Source of the DNA: Aliiroseovarius zhejiangensis
GTDB taxonomy: Bacteria > Pseudomonadota > Alphaproteobacteria > Rhodobacterales > Rhodobacteraceae
DNA length: 64,000 bases
Direction: 5' to 3'
NCBI RefSeq assembly: GCF_014656375.1
Contig: NZ_BNCH01000007.1
Span: 62,001 to 126,000, forward strand
The translations under genes were made by a program, and so were the position numbers. Below are positions 25,080 through 33,381 of the stretch, one piece after another. Every line of letters begins with the position of its first letter. Position 1 is the first letter of the stretch. A model generated the notes under the pieces. That model saw only the letters and a program-made list of their open reading frames with translations. It was not told the origin of the DNA and made no database searches.

Positions 25080-25993
25080 CCCCCGCCATGATCCCCTTCG
25101 AGGCCGAAACCCATCTGAATTGGCGCGCGCTGACCGACGCGCTGCTTGACGGTCACACCCGCCCCAGGGCCGAAATCGGCGACACGTTTCTGTATCGTGG
25201 CGAAGATACGATGCTGACCCGGTCGGCCTGGATCGACGGGTTGGGCAGCGCGGTGAAAACCGCCAACATCATGCCCGGCAATCCGGCGCGGGGCGAGCCG
25301 ATGATCCATGGGGCCGTGAACCTTTATGATGATGTCACCGGGCAGTTGGCGGCGATCGTGGACTTCCACCTTGTGACCAAATGGAAAACCGCCGGTGACA
25401 GCGTTCTGGGCGCGCGGCTTCTGGCGCGGCCCGACAGCAAGGTGATCCTGATTGTCGGCGCAGGCACCGTGGGGCGCAATCTGCGTGACGCCTATGGTAC
25501 GATGTTTCCCGATGCCCGCTTTCTGATCTGGAATCGCAGCCCCGAGGGTGCCGCGAGATTTGCAGACGAGTGTGACAAGACAGAAACTGTTACGTCACTT
25601 GAGGATGGCGTTTCGCAGGCCGACATCATCACGTCCGCCACGATGACCACCGACCCCTTGATCAAGGGCGACTGGCTGCAACCGGGCCAGCATCTGGACC
25701 TGATCGGCGCCTATCGCCCGGATATGCGCGAAGCCGACGACACCGCCCTGACCCGCGCCCGCCTGTTTATGGACAGCCGCGACACGGTGCTGAATCATAT
25801 CGGTGAGTTCAAAGACCCGCTGGCGCGCGGGGTGATCACGCGCGACGACATTGTGGGCGACCTATACGACCAGAAAGACGGCGTATTCACCCGCCAAACC
25901 GACGACATTACGCTTTATAAAAATGGCGGCGGCGCGCATCTGGACCTGATGACAAGCCGCTATATTCTGGATACGTGGCGCGCCGCGACCTAG
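25076..25993 (+). CDS. ornithine cyclodeaminase/mu-crystallin family protein
   Basis: A 305-residue NAD(P)-binding protein of the OCD family. It has KTANIMPGNPARGEP, DFHLVTKWKTAGDSVLGARLLA and the Rossmann motif ILIVGAGTVGRNLRDAY. Family members act as ornithine cyclodeaminase, lysine cyclodeaminase, ketimine reductase or opine-type dehydrogenases, so the substrate is open. The GTG at 25076 overlaps the stop of the HAD gene and has GAGG 8 bases upstream; an in-frame ATG at 25088 lacks a good site. Confidence 0.87.
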   Translation: MTPAMIPFEAETHLNWRALTDALLDGHTRPRAEIGDTFLYRGEDTMLTRSAWIDGLGSAVKTANIMPGNPARGEPMIHGAVNLYDDVTGQLAAIVDFHLVTKWKTAGDSVLGARLLARPDSKVILIVGAGTVGRNLRDAYGTMFPDARFLIWNRSPEGAARFADECDKTETVTSLEDGVSQADIITSATMTTDPLIKGDWLQPGQHLDLIGAYRPDMREADDTALTRARLFMDSRDTVLNHIGEFKDPLARGVITRDDIVGDLYDQKDGVFTRQTDDITLYKNGGGAHLDLMTSRYILDTWRAAT

Positions 25994-26003
25994 CCCAAAA
26001 ACA

Positions 26004-26036
26004 AACCCCCGAAGCGGCTGCTGCGGGGGTCGTTTT
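26004..26036. terminator. bidirectional intrinsic terminator
   Basis: ACCCCCG (26005-26011) pairs with CGGGGGT (26024-26030) around a 12-base loop. A T-run follows on the plus strand (CGTTTT), and on the minus strand the stem is followed by TTTGTTTTT. It can end both the cyclodeaminase gene and the convergent rpsU gene. Confidence 0.85.
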
Positions 26037-26080
26037 GACAAGCGGTTGACAACCCGCCTGCCGATACACTCGGGCGTGAC

Positions 26081-26287
26081 TTACATCATACCTTCGCGTT
26101 GTGCTTTCTTCCGAGCCAGTTTGCGCTGACGGCGAATCGCTTCAGCCTTCTCGCGCGCTTTCTTCTCGGAGGGCTTCTCGAAATGTTGCCGAAGCTTCAT
26201 TTCGCGGAAGACACCTTCACGCTGAAGTTTCTTCTTCAGCGCACGAAGCGCCTGGTCTACGTTGTTATCGCGAACCGAAACCTGCAT
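26081..26287 (-). CDS. rpsU: 30S ribosomal protein S21
   Basis: A 68-residue strongly basic protein, [31 protein letters not shown], with the classic S21 core and a Lys/Arg/Ala-rich tail. It binds the small ribosomal subunit near the anti-Shine-Dalgarno region of 16S rRNA. The length and N-terminus match bacterial S21. It stands alone on the minus strand, divergent from the COQ9 gene. Confidence 0.97.
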   Translation of the reverse strand: MQVSVRDNNVDQALRALKKKLQREGVFREMKLRQHFEKPSEKKAREKAEAIRRQRKLARKKAQREGMM

Positions 26288-26395
26288 GTGGTTGTCACCA
26301 CCTTTCTAAGTTAGAGTTTGCAGAATTGCAGGAAGCGTTCATCTAACACCCTTGACTGCATTTGTCCAGTTCACCCTCAGACGCGAGGACCGCAC

Positions 26396-27085
26396 ATGAT
26401 CGAGAAAGAGAAAATGCTGGAAGCGGCCATTGCTAATGTCCCGTTTGACGGGTGGAGCGATGCGACCCTGATCGCCGCCGCGCAGGATTGCGACCTGACC
26501 GAGGACGAGGCCCGCGCCATGTTCCCGCGCGGGGCGCTGGATCTTGCACTGGCCTATCACCGCAAGGGGGATGAGGACATGGTGGCCCGTCTGAACGCCG
26601 CCGATCTTAAGGGTATGCGGTTTCGCGACCGGATCGCGGCGGGCGTGCGGTATCGTTTGGAGGTCGCGGACAAGGAACTGGTGCGCAAGGGAATGGCATT
26701 TTTTGCGCTGCCACAGAACGCGGGCGACGGTGCCGCCGCCTTGTGGGCCACCTGCGGGTTGATATGGGAGACATTGGGCGACAACTCGACCGACCTGAAC
26801 TGGTACACCAAACGCGCGACCTTGTCAGCGGTCTATTCCTCTGTCGTGCTGTTCTGGCTGGGCGATGAAAGCGAAGGGAACGAGGCCACATGGGCCTTCC
26901 TTGACCGCCGTATCGACGATGTGATGAAGATCGAAAAGATCAAGGGTCAGGCCCGCGACACGGCACTTTACAAGGCGTTTATGTCGGGACCGGGCAAGAT
27001 ACTGGACAGCATCAAGGCACCCGGTGCACCCAATCCGAACTACCCGGGCCGATGGGAACCGAAAGACACAGGGAACAAAGAATGA
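26396..27085 (+). CDS. COQ9-family protein (ubiquinone biosynthesis)
   Basis: A 229-residue protein of the COQ9 family, a lipid-binding TetR-like fold that assists the COQ7 hydroxylation step of ubiquinone synthesis in mitochondria and alphaproteobacteria. The family C-terminal domain is seen in DTSTDLNWYTKRATLSAVYSSVVLFWLGD-like residues (NSTDLNWYTKRATLSAVYSS) and FLDRRIDDVMKIEKIK. The ATG at 26396 follows GAGGA; the frame opens at 26318 but that part is not protein-like. The stop overlaps the next start as ATGA. Confidence 0.9.
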   Translation: MIEKEKMLEAAIANVPFDGWSDATLIAAAQDCDLTEDEARAMFPRGALDLALAYHRKGDEDMVARLNAADLKGMRFRDRIAAGVRYRLEVADKELVRKGMAFFALPQNAGDGAAALWATCGLIWETLGDNSTDLNWYTKRATLSAVYSSVVLFWLGDESEGNEATWAFLDRRIDDVMKIEKIKGQARDTALYKAFMSGPGKILDSIKAPGAPNPNYPGRWEPKDTGNKE

Positions 27086-28068
27086 CTGAAACCATGCGCG
27101 CGATCGAGATTACCGAACCCGGCGGACCCGAGGTTCTGCAACTGTCCGAGCAGCCGATCCCAGCGCCCGGCCCCGGTGACATCCTGATCCGCGTGGCCTT
27201 TGCCGGGGTGAACCGGCCTGACGCGCTGCAACGTGCGGGGTCATACGCGCCGCCCCCCACCGCCAGCCCCCTGCCCGGCCTAGAAGCCTCGGGCGAGGTC
27301 GTGGCGTTGGGCGATGGTGTCACGCAATGGGCCGTGGGCGACAAGGTCTGCGCCCTTCTGCCCGGTGGCGGCTATGCAGAATACGTGACAACGCCCGCCG
27401 CCCACGCCCTGCGCGTGCCCGACGGCATGGGTATGAAAGAAGCTGCCTGCCTGCCCGAAACCTTCTTCACCGTCTGGTCTAACGTGTTCATGCGTGGCGG
27501 GCTGCAAGCAGGCGAGCGGTTCTTGGTCCATGGCGGCAGTTCAGGCATCGGCACGACCGCGATCCAACTGGCGAATGCCTTCGGTGCGCGGGTGTTCACC
27601 ACGGCAGGAACGGACGAGAAATGTGCCGTCTGTCGCGATCTGGGGGCCGAGCGCGCCATCAACTACAAAACCGAAGACTTCGTCGAGGTGATGAAGGCGG
27701 AAGGCGGCCCGAACCTGATCCTCGACATGGTGGGCGGCGATTATATCGCGCGCAACATCAAGGCCCTCGCCGTCGAAGGCCGCATGGTCCACATCGCCTT
27801 CCTGTCCGGCCCCAAAGCCGAGGTCAACTTCGCCATGATCATGGCCAAGCGCCTGTTCGTCACAGGATCAACCCTGCGCCCGCAATCCGACCTTGCCAAA
27901 GCCCGCATCGCCGAGGAACTGGCCGAAAAGGTCTGGCCCCTGCTGGATGCAGGCCGCGTCGCCCCGGTGATGGACCAGACATTCCTGCTGGAGGACGCCG
28001 CGAAGGCACATGCAAGGATGGAGACCAGCCGGCATATCGGGAAGATCGTGTTGGAGGTGGGGGCTTAG
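27082..28068 (+). CDS. NAD(P)H-quinone oxidoreductase (PIG3/QOR type)
   Basis: A 328-residue medium-chain dehydrogenase/reductase without zinc ligands. The N-terminus MRAIEITEPGGPEVLQL and GVNRPDALQRAG are hallmarks of the PIG3-type quinone oxidoreductases. The nucleotide-binding motif is HGGSSGIGTTAIQLANAFGA. It probably reduces quinones with NADPH. Its ATG overlaps the COQ9 stop, so a quinone-related operon is likely. Confidence 0.9.
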   Translation: MTETMRAIEITEPGGPEVLQLSEQPIPAPGPGDILIRVAFAGVNRPDALQRAGSYAPPPTASPLPGLEASGEVVALGDGVTQWAVGDKVCALLPGGGYAEYVTTPAAHALRVPDGMGMKEAACLPETFFTVWSNVFMRGGLQAGERFLVHGGSSGIGTTAIQLANAFGARVFTTAGTDEKCAVCRDLGAERAINYKTEDFVEVMKAEGGPNLILDMVGGDYIARNIKALAVEGRMVHIAFLSGPKAEVNFAMIMAKRLFVTGSTLRPQSDLAKARIAEELAEKVWPLLDAGRVAPVMDQTFLLEDAAKAHARMETSRHIGKIVLEVGA

Positions 28069-28158
28069 AAAAGCCATTTTTGGATCTTAAGCAATTCAAC
28101 TGAAGCATGAATCATGGCAGGTGTCTGCCTTTGTCCAAGACCGGAATGCGGGGTCAAT

Positions 28159-28716
28159 ATGAAGCTTGCGGGAGCGTTAATACTTGCGGGATTGTTACTT
28201 CAGCCAACAAAAGCACTGGCAGACAGATATGAAACAACCCGGCTGTTCAATCACAAGGCGTGGTCTGTCGAACTGACACATGATCAGTTGGACGATGATT
28301 TCTGGTGCAACGCTGAAACCACCAACCGCGCCGGGCAGGTGTTCTCGATCACCGCTTATGACAACGGAAACCTGGGATTGTTCATCTTCGATAGGCGATG
28401 GGACATCAACCCCCGTGATATCGAGTTTCGCATAGACATTGACTATTCACGTTGGAATGTTAGCGGACAAGCTCAGGAAAGCTATGTCTCAACATTCCTT
28501 GGGGATCCGGAAAACAGCATCAAGTTTCTGACCGAGCTTGCCGAAGGCAGCGCCGTCGCCGTGTTCAACAGCGATGGCCGCAGACTTGCAGTGCATTCCC
28601 TTTCTGGATCCAGCGCATCCCTGAGAAAGCTCTTGGAGTGTTGGAATCGGATCAAGAAAACAGATCCATTTGGCACCTCACCAAACGCGTCGGCGCCAAA
28701 GTCCGATCCGTTCTAG
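28159..28716 (+). CDS. secreted hypothetical protein
   Basis: A 185-residue protein with a clear signal peptide (MKLAGALILAGLLLQPTKALA). The mature part has two Cys (FWCNAE and LLECWN) and ends in a low-complexity tail NASAPKSDPF. I do not recognise the family; the segment NHKAWSVELTHDQ and alternating strands suggest a small beta-rich periplasmic domain. The start at 28159 is chosen for the signal peptide; an in-frame ATG at 28114 would add an unlikely Cys-rich leader. It converges on the RNase T2 gene with a 6-base gap. Confidence 0.65.
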   Translation: MKLAGALILAGLLLQPTKALADRYETTRLFNHKAWSVELTHDQLDDDFWCNAETTNRAGQVFSITAYDNGNLGLFIFDRRWDINPRDIEFRIDIDYSRWNVSGQAQESYVSTFLGDPENSIKFLTELAEGSAVAVFNSDGRRLAVHSLSGSSASLRKLLECWNRIKKTDPFGTSPNASAPKSDPF

Positions 28717-28722
28717 AAAGCA

Positions 28723-29364
28723 TCACCGCACCGGTTCCAGCAACGCCTTCCCCGCCCGGCAGTCCGTGCGCACGTCGCGGGCGCAGATGCGGGGGTCAAG
28801 GTCACGCGTCAGGCACAGGCGTGCCTCTTGGATGCGGCCTTCGCGGCAAGTAATGGTCAGCATGTCGGGGTGCCAGTCAGGATTGGCTTGCAGGAACGCT
28901 TCCTCGACCACTGATGCGGGCAGGCGGACGGGGGAGGTCAGTTTGCGCAACACCTCGGGCCGGTTCACCCTGTTGAACGCCCTTCGGGCAAGGGCATAGT
29001 ACTCCTCGGCCTCCAACCCCGCGCAGACGCCGTGTTTTTTCCACTGATACCACGCGGCGCCACCCGCGCCGAAGATATCCGCCTGTGCGTTTGTCAGGCC
29101 ACGGGACGGCGGGCGCATCGACGTGTTGCAATAACTCGGCCAGCCTTCTTCGTATTGCGGCCACAGCCCGTGCACGACCCAGCCCAGATCGCGGGCCGCG
29201 TCGCATTGCTCAGACCCGCGCGCATCACCTTCGACGGCGCACCAGTTGGGCGACCAGCTGAGCGCCAGAATATAATAGTCGAAATCGCCGGCCGTCTCGC
29301 CCTCTGCCCAAAGGCCAACCACTGACGCCAGCCACAGAATGCCGCCGAACAAGACCTGTCGCAT
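28723..29364 (-). CDS. ribonuclease T2 family protein (secreted)
   Basis: A 213-residue RNase T2-type enzyme. A signal peptide (residues 1-20, MRQVLFGGILWLASVVGLWA) is followed by YYILALSWSPNWC. The two catalytic boxes are present as VVHGLWPQ (CAS I) and WKKHGVC (CAS II), each with its His. It should cleave single-stranded RNA in the periplasm or outside. The ATG at 29364 with GGAAGG upstream fits the signal peptide. Six Cys residues suggest disulfides. Confidence 0.92.
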   Translation of the reverse strand: MRQVLFGGILWLASVVGLWAEGETAGDFDYYILALSWSPNWCAVEGDARGSEQCDAARDLGWVVHGLWPQYEEGWPSYCNTSMRPPSRGLTNAQADIFGAGGAAWYQWKKHGVCAGLEAEEYYALARRAFNRVNRPEVLRKLTSPVRLPASVVEEAFLQANPDWHPDMLTITCREGRIQEARLCLTRDLDPRICARDVRTDCRAGKALLEPVR

Positions 29365-29512
29365 TTTGCCTTCCCTCTTTCCTTCTTCCCCCTTATATAT
29401 GCCCCAAGTTCCCCGACAACGGAAACCGGCCTGATGAAGTCCCCGCGACACAGGCAGCCCAGCCAGGGCGCGGGAAAGTTGTATCCGGGGTCAGTTTCGA
29501 AGGAGTGTTCGG

Positions 29513-30259
29513 ATGAGCAAACTGATCATGGCAAAAGCCACCGCCGTCTGGCTGGTGGATAACACGACGATCAGCTTCAAGCAGATCGCCGATTTCTGCG
29601 GTCTGCATGAGCTGGAAGTGCAAGGCATCGCCGATGGTGATGTGGCCGCTGGCGTGAAGGGGTTCGACCCGATCGCCAACAACCAGTTGGACGCAAGCGA
29701 GATCCAGAAGGCCGAAAAAGACCCGCTGCACAAGCTGAAGCAGAAATTCTATGCCGCCGCGACCGGCGAAGAAAAACGCCGCGGGCCGCGCTACACCCCG
29801 CTGTCGAAACGACAGGACCGCCCCAACTCGATCCTGTGGCTGGTCAAATTCCACCCGGAGCTGGCCGACAGCCAGATCGCCAAGTTGGTGGGCACCACCA
29901 AGCCGACGATTCAGTCGATCCGCGAGCGCACGCACTGGAACATTCAGAACATGGAGCCGATCGACCCGGTCGCCCTGGGCCTGTGCAAACAAAGCGAGCT
30001 TGATCTGGCCGTGCAGAAAGCAGCCGCGAAGAAGGCCAAGGAAGGTGGCGTGATGTCGGACGACGAACGCCGCAAGCTGGTCTCGACCGAACAAAGCCTT
30101 GGCATGGAGCCGGAACCGAAGATCCCCAGCGCCATCGAGGGGCTTGAGACCTTCACCTTGTCCGGCACTCCGGATGATGAGAAGGAAGACGAACTGCCCG
30201 ACGCGGACAGTTTCTTCAACCTGCCGGACAATGACGACGACGAAGACGACAAGGATTGA
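29513..30259 (+). CDS. trcR: DUF1013 cell-cycle transcriptional regulator TrcR
   Basis: A 248-residue protein of the DUF1013 family, annotated in alphaproteobacteria as the cell-cycle regulator TrcR. It starts MAKATAVWLVDNTTISFKQIADFCGLHELEV, a helix-turn-helix-like segment, and a second one is seen in DSQIAKLVGTTKPTIQSIRERTHWN. The C-terminal 40 residues are extremely acidic (ending DNDDDEDDKD). The family is essentially restricted to Alphaproteobacteria. An alternative start six codons in (MAKATA) is possible; GGAG lies 8 bases before 29513. Confidence 0.88.
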   Translation: MSKLIMAKATAVWLVDNTTISFKQIADFCGLHELEVQGIADGDVAAGVKGFDPIANNQLDASEIQKAEKDPLHKLKQKFYAAATGEEKRRGPRYTPLSKRQDRPNSILWLVKFHPELADSQIAKLVGTTKPTIQSIRERTHWNIQNMEPIDPVALGLCKQSELDLAVQKAAAKKAKEGGVMSDDERRKLVSTEQSLGMEPEPKIPSAIEGLETFTLSGTPDDEKEDELPDADSFFNLPDNDDDEDDKD

Positions 30260-30280
30260 TCCAGCGCAGATCACCCCCAA

Positions 30281-30308
30281 AGCCCCGGCCCGGTGCCGGG
30301 GCTTTTTT
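30281..30308 (+). terminator. intrinsic terminator after trcR
   Basis: AGCCCCGGC (30281-30289) and GCCGGGGCT (30295-30303) form a perfect 9-base stem with a 5-base loop, followed by a run of six T. It lies 21 bases after the trcR stop. Confidence 0.95.
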
Positions 30309-30369
30309 GTTGGCGGCGCGTTTTCTGATCGACCGTTAAGACCCTGTTCACCCTGTTCGATGATGCTGG

Positions 30370-30390
30370 GAGTCACGAAACAGGTGACTC
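30370..30390 (+). promoter_or_regulatory. inverted repeat abutting the ribosome site of the hybrid kinase gene
   Basis: GAGTCAC (30370-30376) and GTGACTC (30384-30390) are perfect 7-base arms around a 7-base spacer. The GGAG ribosome site starts at 30391, immediately after the repeat. It could be an operator or an RNA hairpin that affects translation. Confidence 0.45.
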
Positions 30391-30402
30391 GGAGAACCGG
30401 GG

Positions 30403-32610
30403 ATGAAAATCGAAGATATTCTTGCACAGGAACGGCGCGCCAGAATGGCCGCTGAACGGTTGCTGGCGCAGAAACAGGCCGAATTGTCCAATGCCAATCG
30501 TGTGCTGTCGCAACATGCGTTGCACCTGTCGGATGAAATCCACGAAACACGCGTCACGGTCGAAGAGATCAAGGGCGAAAATTCGCAGGTGCGCGCCGAT
30601 CTTGAAAAGGCAAACGCAGAGGTGGTCATCGCCAAGCGCCGTCTGTGGGATTCGCTGGAAACCATCGAAGACGGGTTTGCGGTATTTGACCAGTCGGACA
30701 AGCTGATTGCTGCCAACAGCGCGTATCTTGAGCCATTCGACGGGTTAAGCTGCGTTGTGCCCGGCATTCCCTATACCGATATCCTGCACATCGCGACAGA
30801 TGAAGGGATCGTGGATATCGGTGACATGCGCCCCCTGGAATGGCGCGATATGATGCTGGATCGCTGGCGCGCGCCCTCGCGCGACCCGGTCGTTCTGCGG
30901 CTGTGGGACGGAACGCATATCAAGCTGGTCGACCGACGCTCGCGCGATGGCGATATGGTCAGCCTTGGCCTGAACATCACCGAAACCATCAAGTACCAGG
31001 CAGAATTGCGAGAGGCGCGGCACCGTGCCGAGGCCGCGAACCGTGCCAAGTCCACCTTTCTTGCCAATATGAGCCACGAGATTCGCACGCCGATGAACGG
31101 GGTGGTTTCGATGGCCGAAATCATGGCCGAGGGCGATCTGGACGAGGAACAGCGCCTTTATATCGACACGATCCGGCAATCGGGCGAGGCTTTGTTGACC
31201 ATCATCAACGACGTCCTGGATTACTCGAAGATCGAAGCCGCCAAATTGACTTTGCAACCTGAACCCTTCGATCTTGAACGGGTGATTCTGGATGTCGTGA
31301 CGCTGTTGCAACCCGCCGTTCAGGAAAAGGGCATTCGGTTGATCGTCGACTTCGATCTTTTCATGCCGTCGAAATTCATCGGGGATGTGGTGCGGATCCG
31401 GCAGATCCTGACCAACCTGATCGGCAACGCGGTCAAGTTCACGTCGGAAGGCCATGTGCTGGTGCGCGCCATTGGCCTGCCACTCAGCGACAGCGATGCG
31501 CAGCAGGTTCACATCACGGTCGAAGACAGCGGCATCGGCATCCCCGCAGACATGCAGCGGCACATATTTGGAGAGTTCAACCAAGTCGACACCGAACGCA
31601 ACCGCAAGTTCGAAGGCACCGGGCTTGGTCTCGCTATCTCGTCCCAACTGGTGGAGTTGATGGGCGGTGAAATCTGGGTCGACAGTCAGGAAGGAGTCGG
31701 ATCCTGCTTTGGATTTCACATCGCCCTGCCCGTTGCGGAAATCACCGAGCCACCCAAACTGTCGCGCGATGCGGGGTGGGTTGTCATGGCGATGGAAGAT
31801 CGTCTGAACCGCACCATCCTTGAAAAACGGTTCGAGGCAACGGGATTGCGCATCCGGCATTATGACCCGCTCAGCCCCAGCTACGCTGCGGTTCAGGGGG
31901 CGGCGTTGATCCTTGTCGATGAACAAAGCGCCAGAATCCAGTCGCAGGAGGGCAAGTCTTTCGTCCAGGTGCTGCGATCGCAAAATCCGAACGCACCGAT
32001 TGTTTTTCTGACCGCACCGCAATCGACCACCGCAAAGCAAAACAACAACGTCGCCTGTGCCACGCGCGTGTTGCAACTGCCCCTGACGCGCGATGCGGTG
32101 TTCGAGATCATCCAGCAGATCGGCACTTCACCCGCGATCCCAGTGACTGAGCAGATTGAATCGGTCACCGACGCGCCCTTGCTTTTGACACCGGCCGAAC
32201 GTTCGGACTTGCGGCAGATGCGTGTATTGGCTGCCGAGGACAACAAGACAAACCAGCTTGTCTTCACCAAACTGCTCAAAGACCTGGACATTGATCTGCA
32301 CTTCGCAAGCAATGGCATCGAAGCGGTCGAGGCGTATCAGTCCCTGCAACCTGATATCGTGTTCATGGATATCTCAATGCCGGAAGTCGACGGAAAAGAA
32401 GCCACACGGCGCATTCGTCTGCTTGAGCAGGATGAAGGATTGCCGCGCACGCGCATCGTCGCACTGACCGCCCATGCGTTGACCGGTGATGACCGGGACA
32501 TCCTTGCACATGGGTTGGACGAGCACCTGACCAAGCCACTGAAAAAGCCCGAAATCCTGCATGAGATCCTGACGCATTGCCCGGATAGCGCCCGCTGCCC
32601 CCTGCCGTAA
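30403..32610 (+). CDS. cytoplasmic hybrid sensor histidine kinase with receiver domains
   Basis: A 735-residue signalling protein. Order of parts: an N-terminal coiled coil (about 1-80), a PAS-like domain (about 85-205), HisKA with FLANMSHEIRTPMNG (phospho-His near residue 225), HATPase_c with NAVKFTSEGHVLVR and GTGLGLAISSQLVELMGG, a weakly conserved receiver-like segment (about 460-560), and a C-terminal receiver with LAAEDNKTNQLVF and VFMDISMPEVDG (phospho-Asp near 655). No membrane segment is visible, so it should sense a cytoplasmic cue. The output partner is unknown. Confidence 0.92.
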   Translation: MKIEDILAQERRARMAAERLLAQKQAELSNANRVLSQHALHLSDEIHETRVTVEEIKGENSQVRADLEKANAEVVIAKRRLWDSLETIEDGFAVFDQSDKLIAANSAYLEPFDGLSCVVPGIPYTDILHIATDEGIVDIGDMRPLEWRDMMLDRWRAPSRDPVVLRLWDGTHIKLVDRRSRDGDMVSLGLNITETIKYQAELREARHRAEAANRAKSTFLANMSHEIRTPMNGVVSMAEIMAEGDLDEEQRLYIDTIRQSGEALLTIINDVLDYSKIEAAKLTLQPEPFDLERVILDVVTLLQPAVQEKGIRLIVDFDLFMPSKFIGDVVRIRQILTNLIGNAVKFTSEGHVLVRAIGLPLSDSDAQQVHITVEDSGIGIPADMQRHIFGEFNQVDTERNRKFEGTGLGLAISSQLVELMGGEIWVDSQEGVGSCFGFHIALPVAEITEPPKLSRDAGWVVMAMEDRLNRTILEKRFEATGLRIRHYDPLSPSYAAVQGAALILVDEQSARIQSQEGKSFVQVLRSQNPNAPIVFLTAPQSTTAKQNNNVACATRVLQLPLTRDAVFEIIQQIGTSPAIPVTEQIESVTDAPLLLTPAERSDLRQMRVLAAEDNKTNQLVFTKLLKDLDIDLHFASNGIEAVEAYQSLQPDIVFMDISMPEVDGKEATRRIRLLEQDEGLPRTRIVALTAHALTGDDRDILAHGLDEHLTKPLKKPEILHEILTHCPDSARCPLP

Positions 32611-32618
32611 AGCTGCTG

Positions 32619-33380
32619 CTAGCTTTCGTCCCGCAAGAAGACCGGGCGGTCTGGCGTGCTCATGTCAGGTTGGAAGCGGTATCCGCCCAAATCGAAGCTC
32701 TTCAGATCATCCGGGTCACGCAGGCGGTTCTGCACGATGAAGCGCGCCATGGCCCCGCGCGCCTTCTTGGCGAAAAAGCTGACCACCTTTGGCGCGCCTG
32801 CCCGCATTTCGAGGAACTGCGGCGTGATTACCTGCAGATCAAGCGCATCGGCATCGACGGCCGAAAAATACTCGACCGACGCACAATTGACGAGGGTCTT
32901 GGACGAGGTTTCATCGGCCCGGCGGTTCAACGCGTTTGCGATGCGGTCGGACCAGAATTCATACAGGTTCTTGCCGCGCATTGTCTTCATTCGCGTCCCC
33001 ATTTCCAGCCGGTGCGGCGCGATCTGGTCCTGAGGACGCAACAGTCCATACAGGCCCGACAGGATACAAAGATGATCCTGCGCATATCGCAACGCATCGT
33101 CATCCAGGCTGGCAGCGTCCAGCCCGGCATAGGTATCACCCGCGAACATTTCGATTGCTGGTTTTTCGCCCGCGCCGCTGCCGAACACCTTGAACCGTTC
33201 GGCGTTCAGCACCCCCAGTGACGGCGAGATGTGCATCAGGCGTTCCAGATCCTTGCCCGACAGGTGCCGAGCCGTCTCGGCCAGGATCTCGGCCTGGTCC
33301 TGAAAGACAGGGCGGGTGCCGTTCGGCGCTTTCGCGGGTTTCTCATCCAGCCGTTTCGCCGGCGACACGACAACAAGCAT
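32619..33380 (-). CDS. yaaA: peroxide stress protein YaaA (DUF328)
   Basis: A 253-residue YaaA/DUF328 protein. It begins MLVVVSPAKRLDE and has the family segments LCILSGLYGLLRPQDQIAPHRLEMGTRM, VNCASVEYFSAV and VVSFFAKKARGAMARF. E. coli YaaA lowers free iron and protects DNA during peroxide stress. It starts one base after the recQ stop codon (TGATATG), so it is co-translated with recQ, a sensible pairing for DNA damage protection. Confidence 0.93.
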   Translation of the reverse strand: MLVVVSPAKRLDEKPAKAPNGTRPVFQDQAEILAETARHLSGKDLERLMHISPSLGVLNAERFKVFGSGAGEKPAIEMFAGDTYAGLDAASLDDDALRYAQDHLCILSGLYGLLRPQDQIAPHRLEMGTRMKTMRGKNLYEFWSDRIANALNRRADETSSKTLVNCASVEYFSAVDADALDLQVITPQFLEMRAGAPKVVSFFAKKARGAMARFIVQNRLRDPDDLKSFDLGGYRFQPDMSTPDRPVFLRDES

Positions 33381-33381
33381 A

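Noticed and set aside
30745-32076. 443-codon minus-strand frame opposite the hybrid kinase
   Set aside because: Antisense shadow of a clearly coding histidine kinase region; product is unlike any protein and lacks a ribosome site.
32605-32626. Intrinsic terminator between the hybrid kinase and yaaA
   Set aside because: AAAGCT/AGCTTT can pair, but the stem is short, overlaps the kinase stop codon and lacks a T-run.
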